From contig LRSR01001105.1 of NCBI GenBank assembly GCA_001579985.1, forward strand, positions 55,244 to 119,243: 64,000 nt of DNA. The letters are read 5' to 3'. Below, piece after piece: positions 13,801 through 23,915 of the stretch. This stretch comes from Hypsibius dujardini (taxonomy: Eukaryota; Tardigrada; Eutardigrada; Parachela; Hypsibiidae). The position numbers and the translations under genes were made by a program. How positions within the stretch are numbered: the first letter of the stretch is position 1; the number at the start of each line of letters is the position of its first letter. A model generated the notes under the pieces. It ran no database searches and was not told the DNA's origin. It saw only the letters and a program-made list of their open reading frames with translations.

Positions 13801-14027
13801 GAGCAGGCCTTGCACACAGGCCTAATTCACAGCGATTAACTCCAAGCGAACCTTTGGATGGAAGACGGCCCGGAGCTGTTGCCGATCATCAGCGCCGCAT
13901 CGTCCTCGTCCTCCGATGACACTAGTCCAACCGATTTATATCCCTTCTCCTTTTTCTTGGTCTTGGCGAAACCATAGGAGCCGTGATGTGCGTCTGCAGA
14001 AGCTTCTTGTGCTCCGCCACGTTCCAT
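10888..14027 (-). CDS. RALBP1: RalA-binding protein 1-like RhoGAP
   Basis: Ral effector with a Rac/Cdc42 GAP domain, acting in endocytosis at the plasma membrane. Seven exons on the minus strand: 13852-14027, 13468-13700, 12943-13065, 12263-12460, 11853-12105, 11458-11644, 10888-11337; all phases agree, 539 residues. The N-terminus is charged and shares the YKSVGLVSSEDEDDA pattern with RLIP76-type proteins, then a Lys-rich stretch. The RhoGAP domain (about 143-330) starts IFGIPLQKAL and has the arginine finger in GVYRTSG (Arg184), then VRLNDYDVPTVADVMK and VRNVALVLEPTL. A coiled coil follows (about 335-400, EEQLWDVQRQVTQLKRK), matching the Ral-binding part of the family, then a helical C-terminal region. 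The start is the first in-frame ATG; the frame stays open upstream to about 14100, so an extra 5' exon is possible. Confidence 0.92.
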
Positions 14028-15567
14028 TTTCTCCTGGGATTCAAGGTTTGGGCTTATCCCTGACGCAAATGCTTCCACGACGAGTGACCCAATGGGAAAT
14101 TATTGGGAAGATAGATAAGGCAAAATGAGGCACAATGGCGTGACGTTTTTACAGGTACAATAGTTACCGAAAAATGGAAAAGTGAATACCGTACAATCAG
14201 TTCGTGAATTAACAAATCAATCAATCAATCAATCATCAACAAAGATTAGTCTGTCCGTGCAAAAACATGGTGCAGTGCACACGTGCGCGTGCATTGACTT
14301 TTCCACGCCCTTCCGCTCATGCGCAATGCGTAATTGCAGATTTGCACTATTTGTAACTTTTTCTTATTTTAGATGTTGTAAATGTGGTCTTTCTTATAAA
14401 TAGGGTACGTTTTTTATTTAAAATAATTTGCAGGTGGATTCAAATTTATTAAAGAAAATATTAAATAATAGTTGCTCAGTTGACTTAAGCATTTACCTTT
14501 GCGTTCCATTTTTCTTCCTGACTGAACCGACTCTGGTCGGTCCGGTTCTCTTCTTCTTTTTATCTGCAACGTTGTTTCTCGTGATATACCAGTGAGTATA
14601 CTTACTGTGCATGTATAGGAATAAGCTGATTGATCTGAAAAGTCATAAGTAGGATCAGTGTCTAATTCGAATTACATTAATAGAAGTTATTTAAACAATA
14701 CTGCCACCTGACGAATATGCCTTTTTTTCATCTGCAGGTAGAGCCACACTCCGCAGGACTGCGGAGCGCCGACACTTCACATCTAGCAGTTCGGTTGGAG
14801 GAACCGGCTGGGTGGGCACTGGCCAACCTCCTGGCGGAGCAGTGTAGTGCCTTTTTCGTATAGTGTTTTTGCCGAGGACGCTTTCCTTTTATTTTTCTCA
14901 ATATGTTTTAGTATATTTTTCACTTAATTTTTGGCGCCTGACGTTTTTCAGCGGCGCTTTTTGACCAAAAAAATAAGGAGTGTCTGCCGATTTGTTTTCT
15001 TCCGTTAAATCAATCAATCAGGCAGCAGATGTGACGGATAAGTCAGCCGCACCTAATCAGTCATTCAATAGTACGTTCGCCATCATCTTTTGGTGATCGA
15101 CAGACTTGTTATTTCTATCAGTCAGGAGACCTAGTAGAGTCTCATTGAGAATACTGGAAAAGGGGCAAACGGAAGAATAGTCAGTTTGTAATGAAAAAGT
15201 GCAACTCCGAATGCCCGGTAATATTAAACTTAAACTGCGTCCGACAACACCGACACACCCCGCAGTGCGGAATTGGCACGGACGTACCGGAAGCCAATGC
15301 AGGATGCCTCCTGAATATAAATGCGTTGGAATGGCCTGCTCTAATCCTCATTGCGTGTTTATCAATCGCCGAGTAATAACGGCAGATTGGCGAGATTTGT
15401 AAGTAATCCATGACGAAATCCAGACAAGAACATCTCTGTCCATGCTTTTTATACATGTACTCGTACAGTAATTAAATAGCAGAGAATTGCACCATTTTTC
15501 TTACAATCTGTAGCGAGACACACAGAATATGGTTTCGATCTGAAGAATCGTTTGAGGATAGGAGTGT
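14028..15567. other. Divergent spacer between RALBP1-like and allatostatin genes
   Basis: Probably holds both promoters. Contents seen: an ATCA repeat near 14215, AT-rich sequence, and a GC-rich hairpin-forming island at 14743-14856 listed separately. No coding region is supported between 14100 and 15567. Confidence 0.6.
14743..14856 (+). ncRNA. Candidate structured RNA ending in T5
   Basis: A GC-rich island in AT-rich DNA that folds by eye into nested hairpins: CCGCAG/CTGCGG (14751-14764), CGGTT/AACCG (14792-14806) and a terminal hairpin in which GGCACT (14815-14820) pairs with AGTGCC (14846-14851) around GCCA/TGGC (14822-14835). The terminal stem is followed at once by TTTTT, as in RNA polymerase III transcripts. 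An outer pairing of CACACTCCGC with GCGGAG..GTGT is also possible. It matched no snRNA, 7SL or tRNA that I could recall. It may instead be part of the RALBP1-like 5' region. Confidence 0.3.
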
Positions 15568-16263
15568 ATGCGAAGTTTTTTCGAGGAAATGTGCCCGCAC
15601 TTGTTTAGGAGACAACGCGGTCTTCATCGACAATTGATTGCTGTTTTCTTCCTCATTCTCTTCGAGTATTTTGTCGACGCGGCACCCGCATTATTGCCTG
15701 CGTCAACCGAACCACTCAACCTAAACACTGGATTGAAAGAAAAGGGTCATAAACTCTTCTGTCAGGCGCTGTCTACTCTCGTGTCGCCCTCCAGAAATTC
15801 TATCCGTCCAGCTCAAGTAAGCGTGTCTGTCTTCTTACCGACCTGCCTGCATGTTTGTTTGTCTGTCTGTCTGTCTGCGTGTCTGTGTTCTTTCTGTGTC
15901 CCTGTCTGTCCACCTAAATAACCGAATACGTGCCCTTCTTCGCAGCTCGTGGCATCTTTCAACAAGCGGAGTATTCTCACCAAAATCCCCCCATGGGTCA
16001 AGTGGTCTATGCAGAAGTCACCGGGTACAGCGACTGTTAATCGAAAGAGTCCTAATGGGTATGAGTTCGAAAACGATCGCATCATTCGTAATGCTAACGG
16101 AATCAGTGCCAGAGAAACAGCGGCATATCCATCTGCCGGCAGCATCACCACAACCCAATCCGGCTCCGTTCCGGGCGGGTCGTCGAAAAGGAAGAATGTC
16201 GTCTGCTTCTTCAATCCTGTATCTTGTTTCGGGCGGCGGGCCTCCACAGGAAGCAAGATGTAA
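15568..16263 (+). CDS. Allatostatin C-type neuropeptide precursor
   Basis: Secreted prohormone of 188 residues in two exons, 15568-15816 and 15946-16263, joined in phase 0. A hydrophobic signal segment (LIAVFFLILFEYFVDAAP) follows an unusually long basic N-terminus. Near the C-terminus (residues 164-181) is SKR-K-NVVCFFNPVSCF-G-RR. This has dibasic cleavage sites on both sides, two Cys (170 and 177) enclosing six residues, and a Gly for amidation. Known arthropod allatostatin C ends in C-YFNPIS-CF, so loop size and the F-N-P-x-S-C-F core agree. Allatostatin C peptides act through somatostatin-type GPCRs. The predicted product is a disulfide-looped C-terminal amide; most insect allatostatin C is not amidated, while allatostatin CC-type forms can be. 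The C-terminal tail ASTGSKM would be removed. Confidence 0.88.
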
Positions 16264-16337
16264 TTCAGACGTCAAGCTTGAAGTTGACGGCCTAGGCGGC
16301 TTTTGTTGTTCGACATCATACACCATCGACAAATAAG

Positions 16338-16496
16338 TACCGCACTGTCGCGATCTCAAGGGACAGTTAAGCGCCGCCTCAGTGCAGCACATACACACGC
16401 ACACACACACACACCGGTCTAAATATACGGCGCAAGGCGGGCGGAATGCACGCCCTAGGGCACTCTACTGTCCCTTGAGATCGCGACGGTACGGTA
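16338..16496. repeat. Inverted repeat in allatostatin 3' region
   Basis: Two arms of about 30 bases, 16338-16367 and 16467-16496, are reverse complements with only two or three mismatches around the shared core TCGCGATCTCAAGGGACAGT. The loop of about 100 bases includes a (CA)n run. Transcribed with the allatostatin gene it would form a long stem. It may be a small transposon remnant; no target duplication was evident. Confidence 0.75.
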
Positions 16497-16719
16497 GTGT
16501 GAAAAGTCCGATTTGTCTGTCTGAAAAGAAGGATATTGTTGTCTGCAATTATTACATGGAAAATGGTTAGAAGATTTACTAAACAATAAGCGTCTCAGAA
16601 ATTTAATTCGAAGGATCGCACGCTTCTAACGCCTGAGCACTGAATTATAAACCTCGGAAAATAAGAAGGACCAGCGAAAACCTTGCTTTCCTAAATAATA
16701 GCAAAGGCAAAAAAGCCGT

Positions 16720-16725
16720 TTTATT
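16720..16725 (-). terminator. Polyadenylation signal of PGM3-like gene
   Basis: AATAAA on the minus strand, about 97 bases beyond the stop codon at 16822-16824. Confidence 0.65.
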
Positions 16726-16821
16726 TAGAATTTAGAAGTTTCAGCAAAGGGACGGCACTACACACAAACAAGCAATAGTAGTTCAGCTAAAAAACAGATC
16801 GCGGTGCCCAAAAATCTGTGA

Positions 16822-18495
16822 TCAATATGACAGCCGGCCGGGTGCTTGACCCACACCACCGGCCAGTTGGAAGACAGCCAGCGCCACTTCCTGCGCCAGC
16901 TTGTCCACGTCCTCCTGGGTGTCCGCCTCAGCGTAAACGCGGACGACGTCCTCGGTTCCGGAAGGCCTGAAAATCATTCAGAGTCAGACATGATTGTCAG
17001 AAATATATGGTGAAATATATAGCGAAGATGGTCAGATAATAAAGCAAACAGATAGGGCGAGCATGCTAAAATACAGACAAATACTTAGGTAGACAGACAA
17101 ACGGACAGAGAGACGAATAAAGTAGACGAGTAGACAAAGGAAGACCAATACGGAGGTGAAAGCAAGAGCCCGCCAGCCAGACAGATGGAGAGGCACATAC
17201 GACAGCGACATTTACATGCCAAAATGGACTCGTACCGAACAAAAGCTCGGCCGGAATGATACTTTCGCACAGCTTGATCAATAGCTGCCTGTAGTCCGGA
17301 GGGCGCGGAGCACTTCCTCTCAGCATCAGTAGTCTGGACCACATTACGATCGGACACCTTCACCTTCAACAGCCGATTCGGAAGATCTTGGTATAGGGCA
17401 TCCCACTCGCGCATAGCCAACCCCTTCAAGTAGAGAACCGCTTCCACGAGGAGAAGGTCGGCCAAGGCATCGCCCACCGTTTGATTGATGACCTTGGAGG
17501 CCAGCAGCAGCTTCTCCACAGCCAGGCGCTCCGCCTCAGTCCCATTCTTCTTCTTATTCGTGATGGCAGTTGCTCTATGAACACATGAAAAACAAAGCCG
17601 TCAGTTGAAGTAATACACACATGGCCACAAGATAGCGTTAACCGAGTTAAGCCATTTTCCTCGGATAGTGCGTAAGAACGAGCTAAATGGCTTGACTCGG
17701 GTAGCGCGATCCTGCAGCCACGTGTAAAACTGATTTTAATATAACACATCAGATGGATCAGCCGAACGTTCAGGCGTGCCAACTAGAACAGCAAATTTAT
17801 GATTTTGTTTTAATAAATTTCAGACATTAAAAACAACAGATTAAGTACGAAAACAGGTTCTGTCCAAGAGTAATAAAAAAATTAATCTAAAAACTTATTA
17901 ATCAAAAACCGAAATTTCAAAATAAGAGGATCAGTCTGGTCTGACGGCCGTATATGTCTTCATAGCAGCTGTCTCAGGCCAGCAGCTTATCGCAAATCCA
18001 GGAATCCATTGAGTCAAAGTAATAATGAATTTCATTCACAAAAGTTGATTTCATACGTACAGGTCTCCTGTCCCGTCTGTACCGGCAATTTTGTTCGCAT
18101 CCAAGTCTTTTTCCCATTTCACAGCCTCATCCTTCGCCACTCCCGACGAGGCGTCGCCAGTGATGTCAATCTTGTTGTCTTTGTTTATTGCATTATCTGC
18201 CAGCTTCAAGGCAACCTCATCTAAAGGCACAAATTTGGAAGTATCCAACGCAAATTCCTGCGCCTCCTCGCGTTCGTGTTTCAGCACGAGCTCGTCCTTC
18301 GGAATAACAGCCGGTAGCGCGGGCAGATCAGCAAGCACTTCATATTCTTCCGTGGACATGACCGGCTCCTCCGACTTTAAAACCTCATCATCCACCTGTC
18401 AAGCAGACAATGATCAAGTAACTAAAGAAATAAGACGGAATAAAAAAGAACAATATAGGAGGCCGCCAAATCTACTGACACTTGTTCACCTCACC

Positions 18496-18552
<57 letters not shown>

Positions 18553-21381
18553 CTGATTGTCAGTCTGATCTGTCTGATTTGCTGTCTGTCTGGCTTGCCA
18601 CTCTGCCGGTCTATCTTTATCCCCGATTTTTGTGTCTACCTTTTCTGCTTGCCTTTCTGTTGTGAGACTGTCTGCATGTCCGCCTGAGTAAGTCCCATGT
18701 CGTCTGATCTGTTCTGCAAGCATGTATTCTTGTGACACCGTCTGTCTGTCGCCTTGCGTATTTTTGTCTGCCTCTCGGTCTGTGAACTATTTTGAATTTA
18801 CCGGTAATGCTTGTAGCTGTTCTGCATCACTAGGCCTGCACTCCGTCGACGATGGAGCGAGTATTTCTTCCACCACGACAGCGCCATCTCCGTCTGTCTT
18901 AAAGACCACATGACTGTCCCGTCGCTTCCGATGATGATGTCCGTGACCATTGCCAGTGACCACGTCAACGCCACAAGCCCCACTGATTCGCTCTTGCAGA
19001 ATATGTTCAGCCCGCGGACTAAAGAGAACCGTGCCATGTCCGTTGGCCTCGAAATAGATGCCAATGTCGTAGTCCTTGGCCTTGTGGTGAAGATACTTCA
19101 CCCCCGTCGACACACAAGCGACGGGTACTTTCTGCAATGAAAAACGCATGAAAGTCAATAACCGTCAAAAGAGATTGTGGTGGAGGAGCCTTTCACGTGA
19201 ACATTCAACACAGAAAACATACCAGTACATTCTCGATGTAATTGGTGGAAGCACCATTGGCGTAGGCAGTCTGAATAACGCCGATTTTCAGATCCAGACC
19301 TGATTCACGAACGAGGTCGATGAAAAAGCTACTAATTAGAGCGGAAATTTTGTCTCCGTCTAAAAAACAACAGAAATCCTTGTAGAAATCTGACCGTGAA
19401 TGTCCACCATCAAAAATCAAATAGATGAGCACATAAACAGGCAGGCAAGCAGATAGTGGACAGACAGACAATTACGTGATGGCCTAGAAACAGATTGTTG
19501 TAAAACAGAGAGAGGCAGTAAGACATGATCCAAACGAATGCTTTCCCTTACCAAGCATATGAAAGGCGTGGGCTTCATCAAAATAGAAATAGATGATTCG
19601 ATCAGCGTCGCCGTCAAACGACGCGTGCTTGATGCCACCATTGTACGGCGCTCCTTTCGGCGCCTTTTGGGTGGTCTTCACGAAGTCAGCCCCACAACCC
19701 TCGTTCAAAACACCAGCCTTGCCGTCATTGAAGATGCGGATCGTTGGGAGCTTGACGTCAGCGCCACCGGTCAACCGACCACGGAGACTGGCCATCTTCA
19801 TCGCACCGATTCCATTGGAGCCGTCCACGTAGATGTCGGTCTCGTAGTGATTCTCCGCTGAAGGCTCTCCTCGAAGTCTAAAACACAATCGAAACATTCT
19901 CTGTCCGTCCACCTTTCTGTCAGCATAGCGGTCAATCTGCCTGCCTGCATATCCTTTTGTTTGTCTGAATCTGTTGGATTACTCGTCTTACCTGAGCAAA
20001 CTAACAAAGGCTTCTGACAGTTTGGCATAATATCCTTCCTCGGAAGCATCCTGAGCAGGGGAAGACTGAGCCAAAGCGTCCAGCTCGTCAGACGAGCCAA
20101 ACTGGCTATTTTGAACGTTGACGATGTGATGGAGTTGTGGCGTCGTCAACAAATGGAAGTCCTTCGCGGAAGCGCCCAGGGCTTCCACACCATCGCGAAC
20201 TGCAGCCGAGAGGATGTCGCTGCTTGGGCGAGTATCCTGGGCTACATAGACAATGGCCGGGATGGAGGCGTCAATGTTGAACCGGGCCACGATGTTCTTC
20301 AAAACGTTGATAACATCCACGTCCCTGAAAAAAAGCCAGAATGTCAGATCGATATCGAGATACATACAGACAGACAGTCTTACAAATTGACAATCGAGAG
20401 GTAGGAAGGCAGGCACATGCAAACACGGACACAGACAAGTAGAAGCACCGAACTTATATCGAGATAGAATGGCAAACAGTCATGACGGAATACGTAAGAA
20501 CCAGGATAAAAGTAAACGAATTTCACAAATGAGATAACTCACCCCGCATTGACCAAATCCGTAGCGACGCCTTCCCAAGAGGCCTCCAGCATCTCTCCAT
20601 TAGGATCAATCAGTTTGATCCCATTATCGCCCACGGGATTATGTGAAGCCGTAATCATCGCACCAATCGCTCGACCTGCAAACAAGCACGAAATTTTGAA
20701 ATGAAATGCTGATTCCGCTTTGTCAATGACTAAACTCCTTACCCACAGTCTGCCAGTCTGCTTGTACGTTTATTTGCCTGTCTATCGGTAGGACTGTCTA
20801 TTTGTCTCTGACGTTATGTGTTTGCCTTTCTTGTTGTTTGTCTGCGTGATAACTTGGCTGTTGATCTGTCTCGCCATCTGTCTGTCTGCCTATCTATCGT
20901 TGGGTATTGGGTGGGTCGGCTGCTTTTCTGGCGTTAGAAATCGACGAGAATCAGTCCCATGTATGTCCAAAACCAAGTTAACAGCATTTCCAATTGGGAT
21001 AGTGCGACTCGCACATGCCAAACCAGAAGAGATAGACGTCACAAAGGTAAATATTTATTACCCTTTTGCGATTTACTACGAAGTGCTCCAAGAAGTCCCA
21101 TCCGAAACATGACCCAGTCCAAGTTGTTTGCTCTAGAATCAAAATAAACTTGACCGTATTAGTCATCAGTGTTACAGTCCACAAGAAAACGACAAATGAC
21201 CAGATCAATCATTCTGAAAAAATTCACGCCTGCTACTTGTTACAACGTCCATTCAATTGATTGTTTGATTAAAGGCGCCAACTTACGGTCCGCGAAAACC
21301 CGCAGTTCCATAGGACAAACTCCGGTCCGTGCCTTTCGGGTAGCCATTCTTGATTTTTTCCTTCACCTTTGAGAAATTCAT
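16822..21381 (-). CDS. PGM3: Phosphoacetylglucosamine mutase with large insertion
   Basis: Converts GlcNAc-6-phosphate to GlcNAc-1-phosphate for UDP-GlcNAc synthesis, feeding chitin, N-glycans and GPI anchors. Ten minus-strand exons: 21287-21381, 21062-21132, 20543-20675, 19992-20324, 19552-19877, 19223-19359, 18802-19131, 18061-18395, 17236-17574, 16822-16966; every phase agrees, 747 residues. Catalytic parts are intact: [14 protein letters not shown] with the phosphoserine (Ser66), metal loop FDGDADR (299, 301, 303), sugar loop EANGHG (393-398), INQTVGDAL, and phosphate-binding [16 protein letters not shown] (from 700). Human PGM3 has 542 residues. The extra length sits between EANGHG and INQTVGDAL: about 215 residues against about 35 in human, acidic and low in motifs, most of exons 7 and 8. 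The start codon lies one base after a possible splice acceptor, suggesting a 5' UTR intron. Confidence 0.93.
18495..18552. repeat. (TCTG)n array in PGM3-like intron
   Basis: Tetranucleotide array between exons 7 and 8 of the PGM3-like gene (intron 18396-18801), with decayed copies continuing toward 18720. Confidence 0.88.
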
Positions 21382-23072
21382 CCTAAAAACAGACAAGAAA
21401 ATCGCATGGAAACCGGTACCTCAGAGCATATAGTATTGTCCTATAGACGGGTCAGCAAACGATCCAAAACGATCCAAAACAATCGATCAATCAAAGTATC
21501 ATAGTCAGTACACTGTAATTTCACCAGAAATAACGCATTTTAGTCACCGCAAATTTGTTGAAGTCCGGGAAGAAGCTTCCTAGCTTTTCCGAATAATAAT
21601 TATACCTTCATCTCGAAAAAAGCACATCCCAGGTGAAGTGGCAAGAAACACATTTTGTGGAAGAAAGAAAAGCACGAAAGAACACAAACATCCAAGTCAA
21701 CATTCAATCAACGCTTCTTCCACAGCATTAACTGCGGTCATTGTCACAATTGCAAAAAACACTCCAAGTACACCCGGGATTATACAGATTCTATCTCAAT
21801 AATGTGACCGTGACATATTTCTGTCTGAAATACGGTCATACCTGGATTACGGCGATAAACGCAGATATGGGGCCCAAATGGAAAAGAAATTGCGTCGTTG
21901 ATTCTTCTTCCCGTGGGTGATGCTGATATCCACTCTAAAAAATGACCCTTCGTCCACGCAGCTTGATAACGTAAAAGTGTTTACAACGAACGCGTTTACC
22001 TTGTGAAATAATAGTTATAAACGATTACGAAGTGTCGGATTGTTTTTATGAAATCAGCGCGTGTGACACGATTTATGAGTCAAAGACGTAGCGCATCGAA
22101 CAATTTATATTAAAACATTCGAACACTCCGCACTAAATCGCGAGCGTCTATATTTTACTAGCACGCTGAAAAGAACCAACCCGCCCAGGCCCAGGCAACA
22201 CCCGTGCACTGATGGTAAGAGGGGGTACATTGAAGTATTGGGCAAAAATCTGCCCCCCCCCGCGGCCCTGGCACATCACTGTCGCAACGGGACCATGCCA
22301 TGCCGCAACCGCAGTTTGTGTTTTATCAGGGAAGGGACTAGTCTTGTTTAGATTAGTTTAAAATGTGATTTAAGGGCAACCCGGCGCTTTGAATCGGCCA
22401 TAAAATCTTCCCAGGTCCTTCTTGAGAAGCTCTCAAAAAATGCTTAAGACAAATGCAACAGATTTTTCATCATGATTGCGGTTCAGAAGTTGTAGGGTGT
22501 GGACCTCGGAAAACTGGGATATTTGGGACGGAATGAACTTTTTTCGAGGTCCACATTCTACAACTTCTGAACCGCAAACATGATGAAAAATCTGTTGCAT
22601 TTGTCTTAAGCATTTTTTGAGAGCTTCTCAAGAAGCCCAAGATTGTGTAGATCGGACAAGATTTGTCATTCAAAGTATCTTAAAGTGTCGCTAACGGGAA
22701 GAATTATCCAATGGTGACGTCACATGAAAATGCTTATTTGCCCTTACAACAAATGGGGACCTGAGAAGATTTTCTGGACGATTCAAAGCGCCGGGTAACC
22801 CTTAAAGTTCCAAAAAATCTAAACTCTTCCACATAGGTATATTCACATTCCAAATAACAGGTACAGTACAGTATTGCAAGTTAAGAGACACCGCCCTTAC
22901 ACAGTACGTAACAAATTGCTCATTAACAATGTTAAACTTTTTACCTCGAACAACAACAACAACAACCGCGAAATAAAGACACCTCCATGTTTTCACATAT
23001 CACGACCCAGAGCAACACAATTCCAAGCAAATACATGTACACTCTATACGCCTAATTATTCGGTGGCAAACT
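21382..23072. other. Spacer between PGM3-like and NPFG-repeat genes
   Basis: Upstream side of the PGM3-like gene. It holds the TTAA-flanked hairpin element at 22374-22801 and otherwise AT-rich sequence with no supported gene. Confidence 0.6.
22374..22801. mobile_element. TTAA-flanked hairpin MITE (piggyBac-like target site)
   Basis: 428-base element bounded by TTAA at 22370-22373 and 22802-22805. Terminal inverted repeats read GGGCAACCCGGCGCTTTGAA and, on the other strand at the right end, GGGTTACCCGGCGCTTTGAA. A long internal palindrome (about 22425-22525 against 22540-22636) would fold most of the element into one hairpin. The right arm carries about 115 extra bases. There is no transposase ORF, so it is non-autonomous. 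The TTAA duplication is the hallmark of piggyBac-type insertion; the family name is inferred from that only. Confidence 0.8.
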
Positions 23073-23915
23073 CTAAACTGGCACGGGGATCCAGGCATAA
23101 GCCATGGATTGCGCTTGCAGCTGCGGGAATCCCAATGCCTGAGCGACACCTGGATAGTTGAACGTCGATGGGTACTGTTGCTGCTGGCCCAAATTGCTGT
23201 TATATAAAGTCGGTTGGTAGGTACCGTAAGAGGCCTCCGGGAAGGTGGCCGCCTTCTTCCCGCTTGACCACGATGAACCGCTACTGGTGCTAGTGGCACC
23301 ACTTCCGGGTGTGTAACTGCCGCTGGATGTGGCGCTCCCGCCGACAGAGACCCCCTGGCCGGAGACACTGCCGCCACCGGTGGCCCCACTTCCTGCACTG
23401 GTCGGTCCGTGGGCGGATGCGTTGTTGGTGATGACAGCGGTTCCGGCGGGTGGGTACGACGACATCGGCGGCATGTTTGAGAATGTGAATGACGGATTCT
23501 GACCGAAGGTACCCGAGCCGAAAGGATTGGACCCAAATGGGTTTGAACCGAAAGGATTTTGACCGAAGGGATTTTGACCGAACTGACTGTTTCCGACGTA
23601 GTTGTTGCCTGAAAGAGCATGGATAACTCTAATTACTCGGCCATAGAACAAATACAAACCAAAATGGAATTCTAAACAAGGTTAGTATACTAACGAATAC
23701 AGATCGCCAAATCGCACAGGCAGGGCAACAATGGGGGCTTTTAAATAGACGCAGACACAGATATAGGCACAGACACAGACACAGACACAGACACATTTAG
23801 TGTTAGTAGGCAAATCGACTAGTTTTGGGAAAAGTTTCTTACCGTAATTGGGTAAGACAAAGGACTGGACGACCACAATCATCGATACCAGCGCCAAAAT
23901 TGACGGGATCATCAT
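23073..23915 (-). CDS. Secreted Gly/Ser/Asn-rich protein with NPFG repeats
   Basis: Two minus-strand exons, 23843-23915 and 23073-23608, joined in phase, about 202 residues. The first exon is a signal peptide (MMIPSILALVSMIVVVQSF); the frame also opens 23 codons earlier, but MMIPS gives the better signal. After VLPNYGNNYVGNSQ come tandem F-G-x-N-P units (QNPFG, QNPFG, SNPFG, SNPFG, SGTFG, QNP), then a long Gly/Ser/Thr stretch and a Gln/Tyr/Pro-rich tail ending WIPVPV. There is no Cys in the mature part and no known enzyme motif. The composition suggests an extracellular structural, cuticular or adhesive material, but I do not recognise a family. The intron holds a (CACAGA)n run near 23757-23797. 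Confidence 0.7.

Larger units (their letters stand above)
16264..16821. other. Spacer between convergent allatostatin and PGM3-like genes
   Basis: Contains the long inverted repeat at 16338-16496 and the probable polyadenylation signal of the minus-strand gene. No coding region is supported. Confidence 0.6.

Noticed and set aside
18798-19064. Alternative minus-strand frame in PGM3 exon 7
   Set aside because: The other frame carries the conserved KYLHHKA and EANGHG motifs and joins its neighbours in phase.
22374-22801. The hairpin considered as a CRISPR-like or snoRNA structure
   Set aside because: TTAA flanks and terminal inverted repeats fit a transposon; there are no regularly spaced repeats anywhere in the window.
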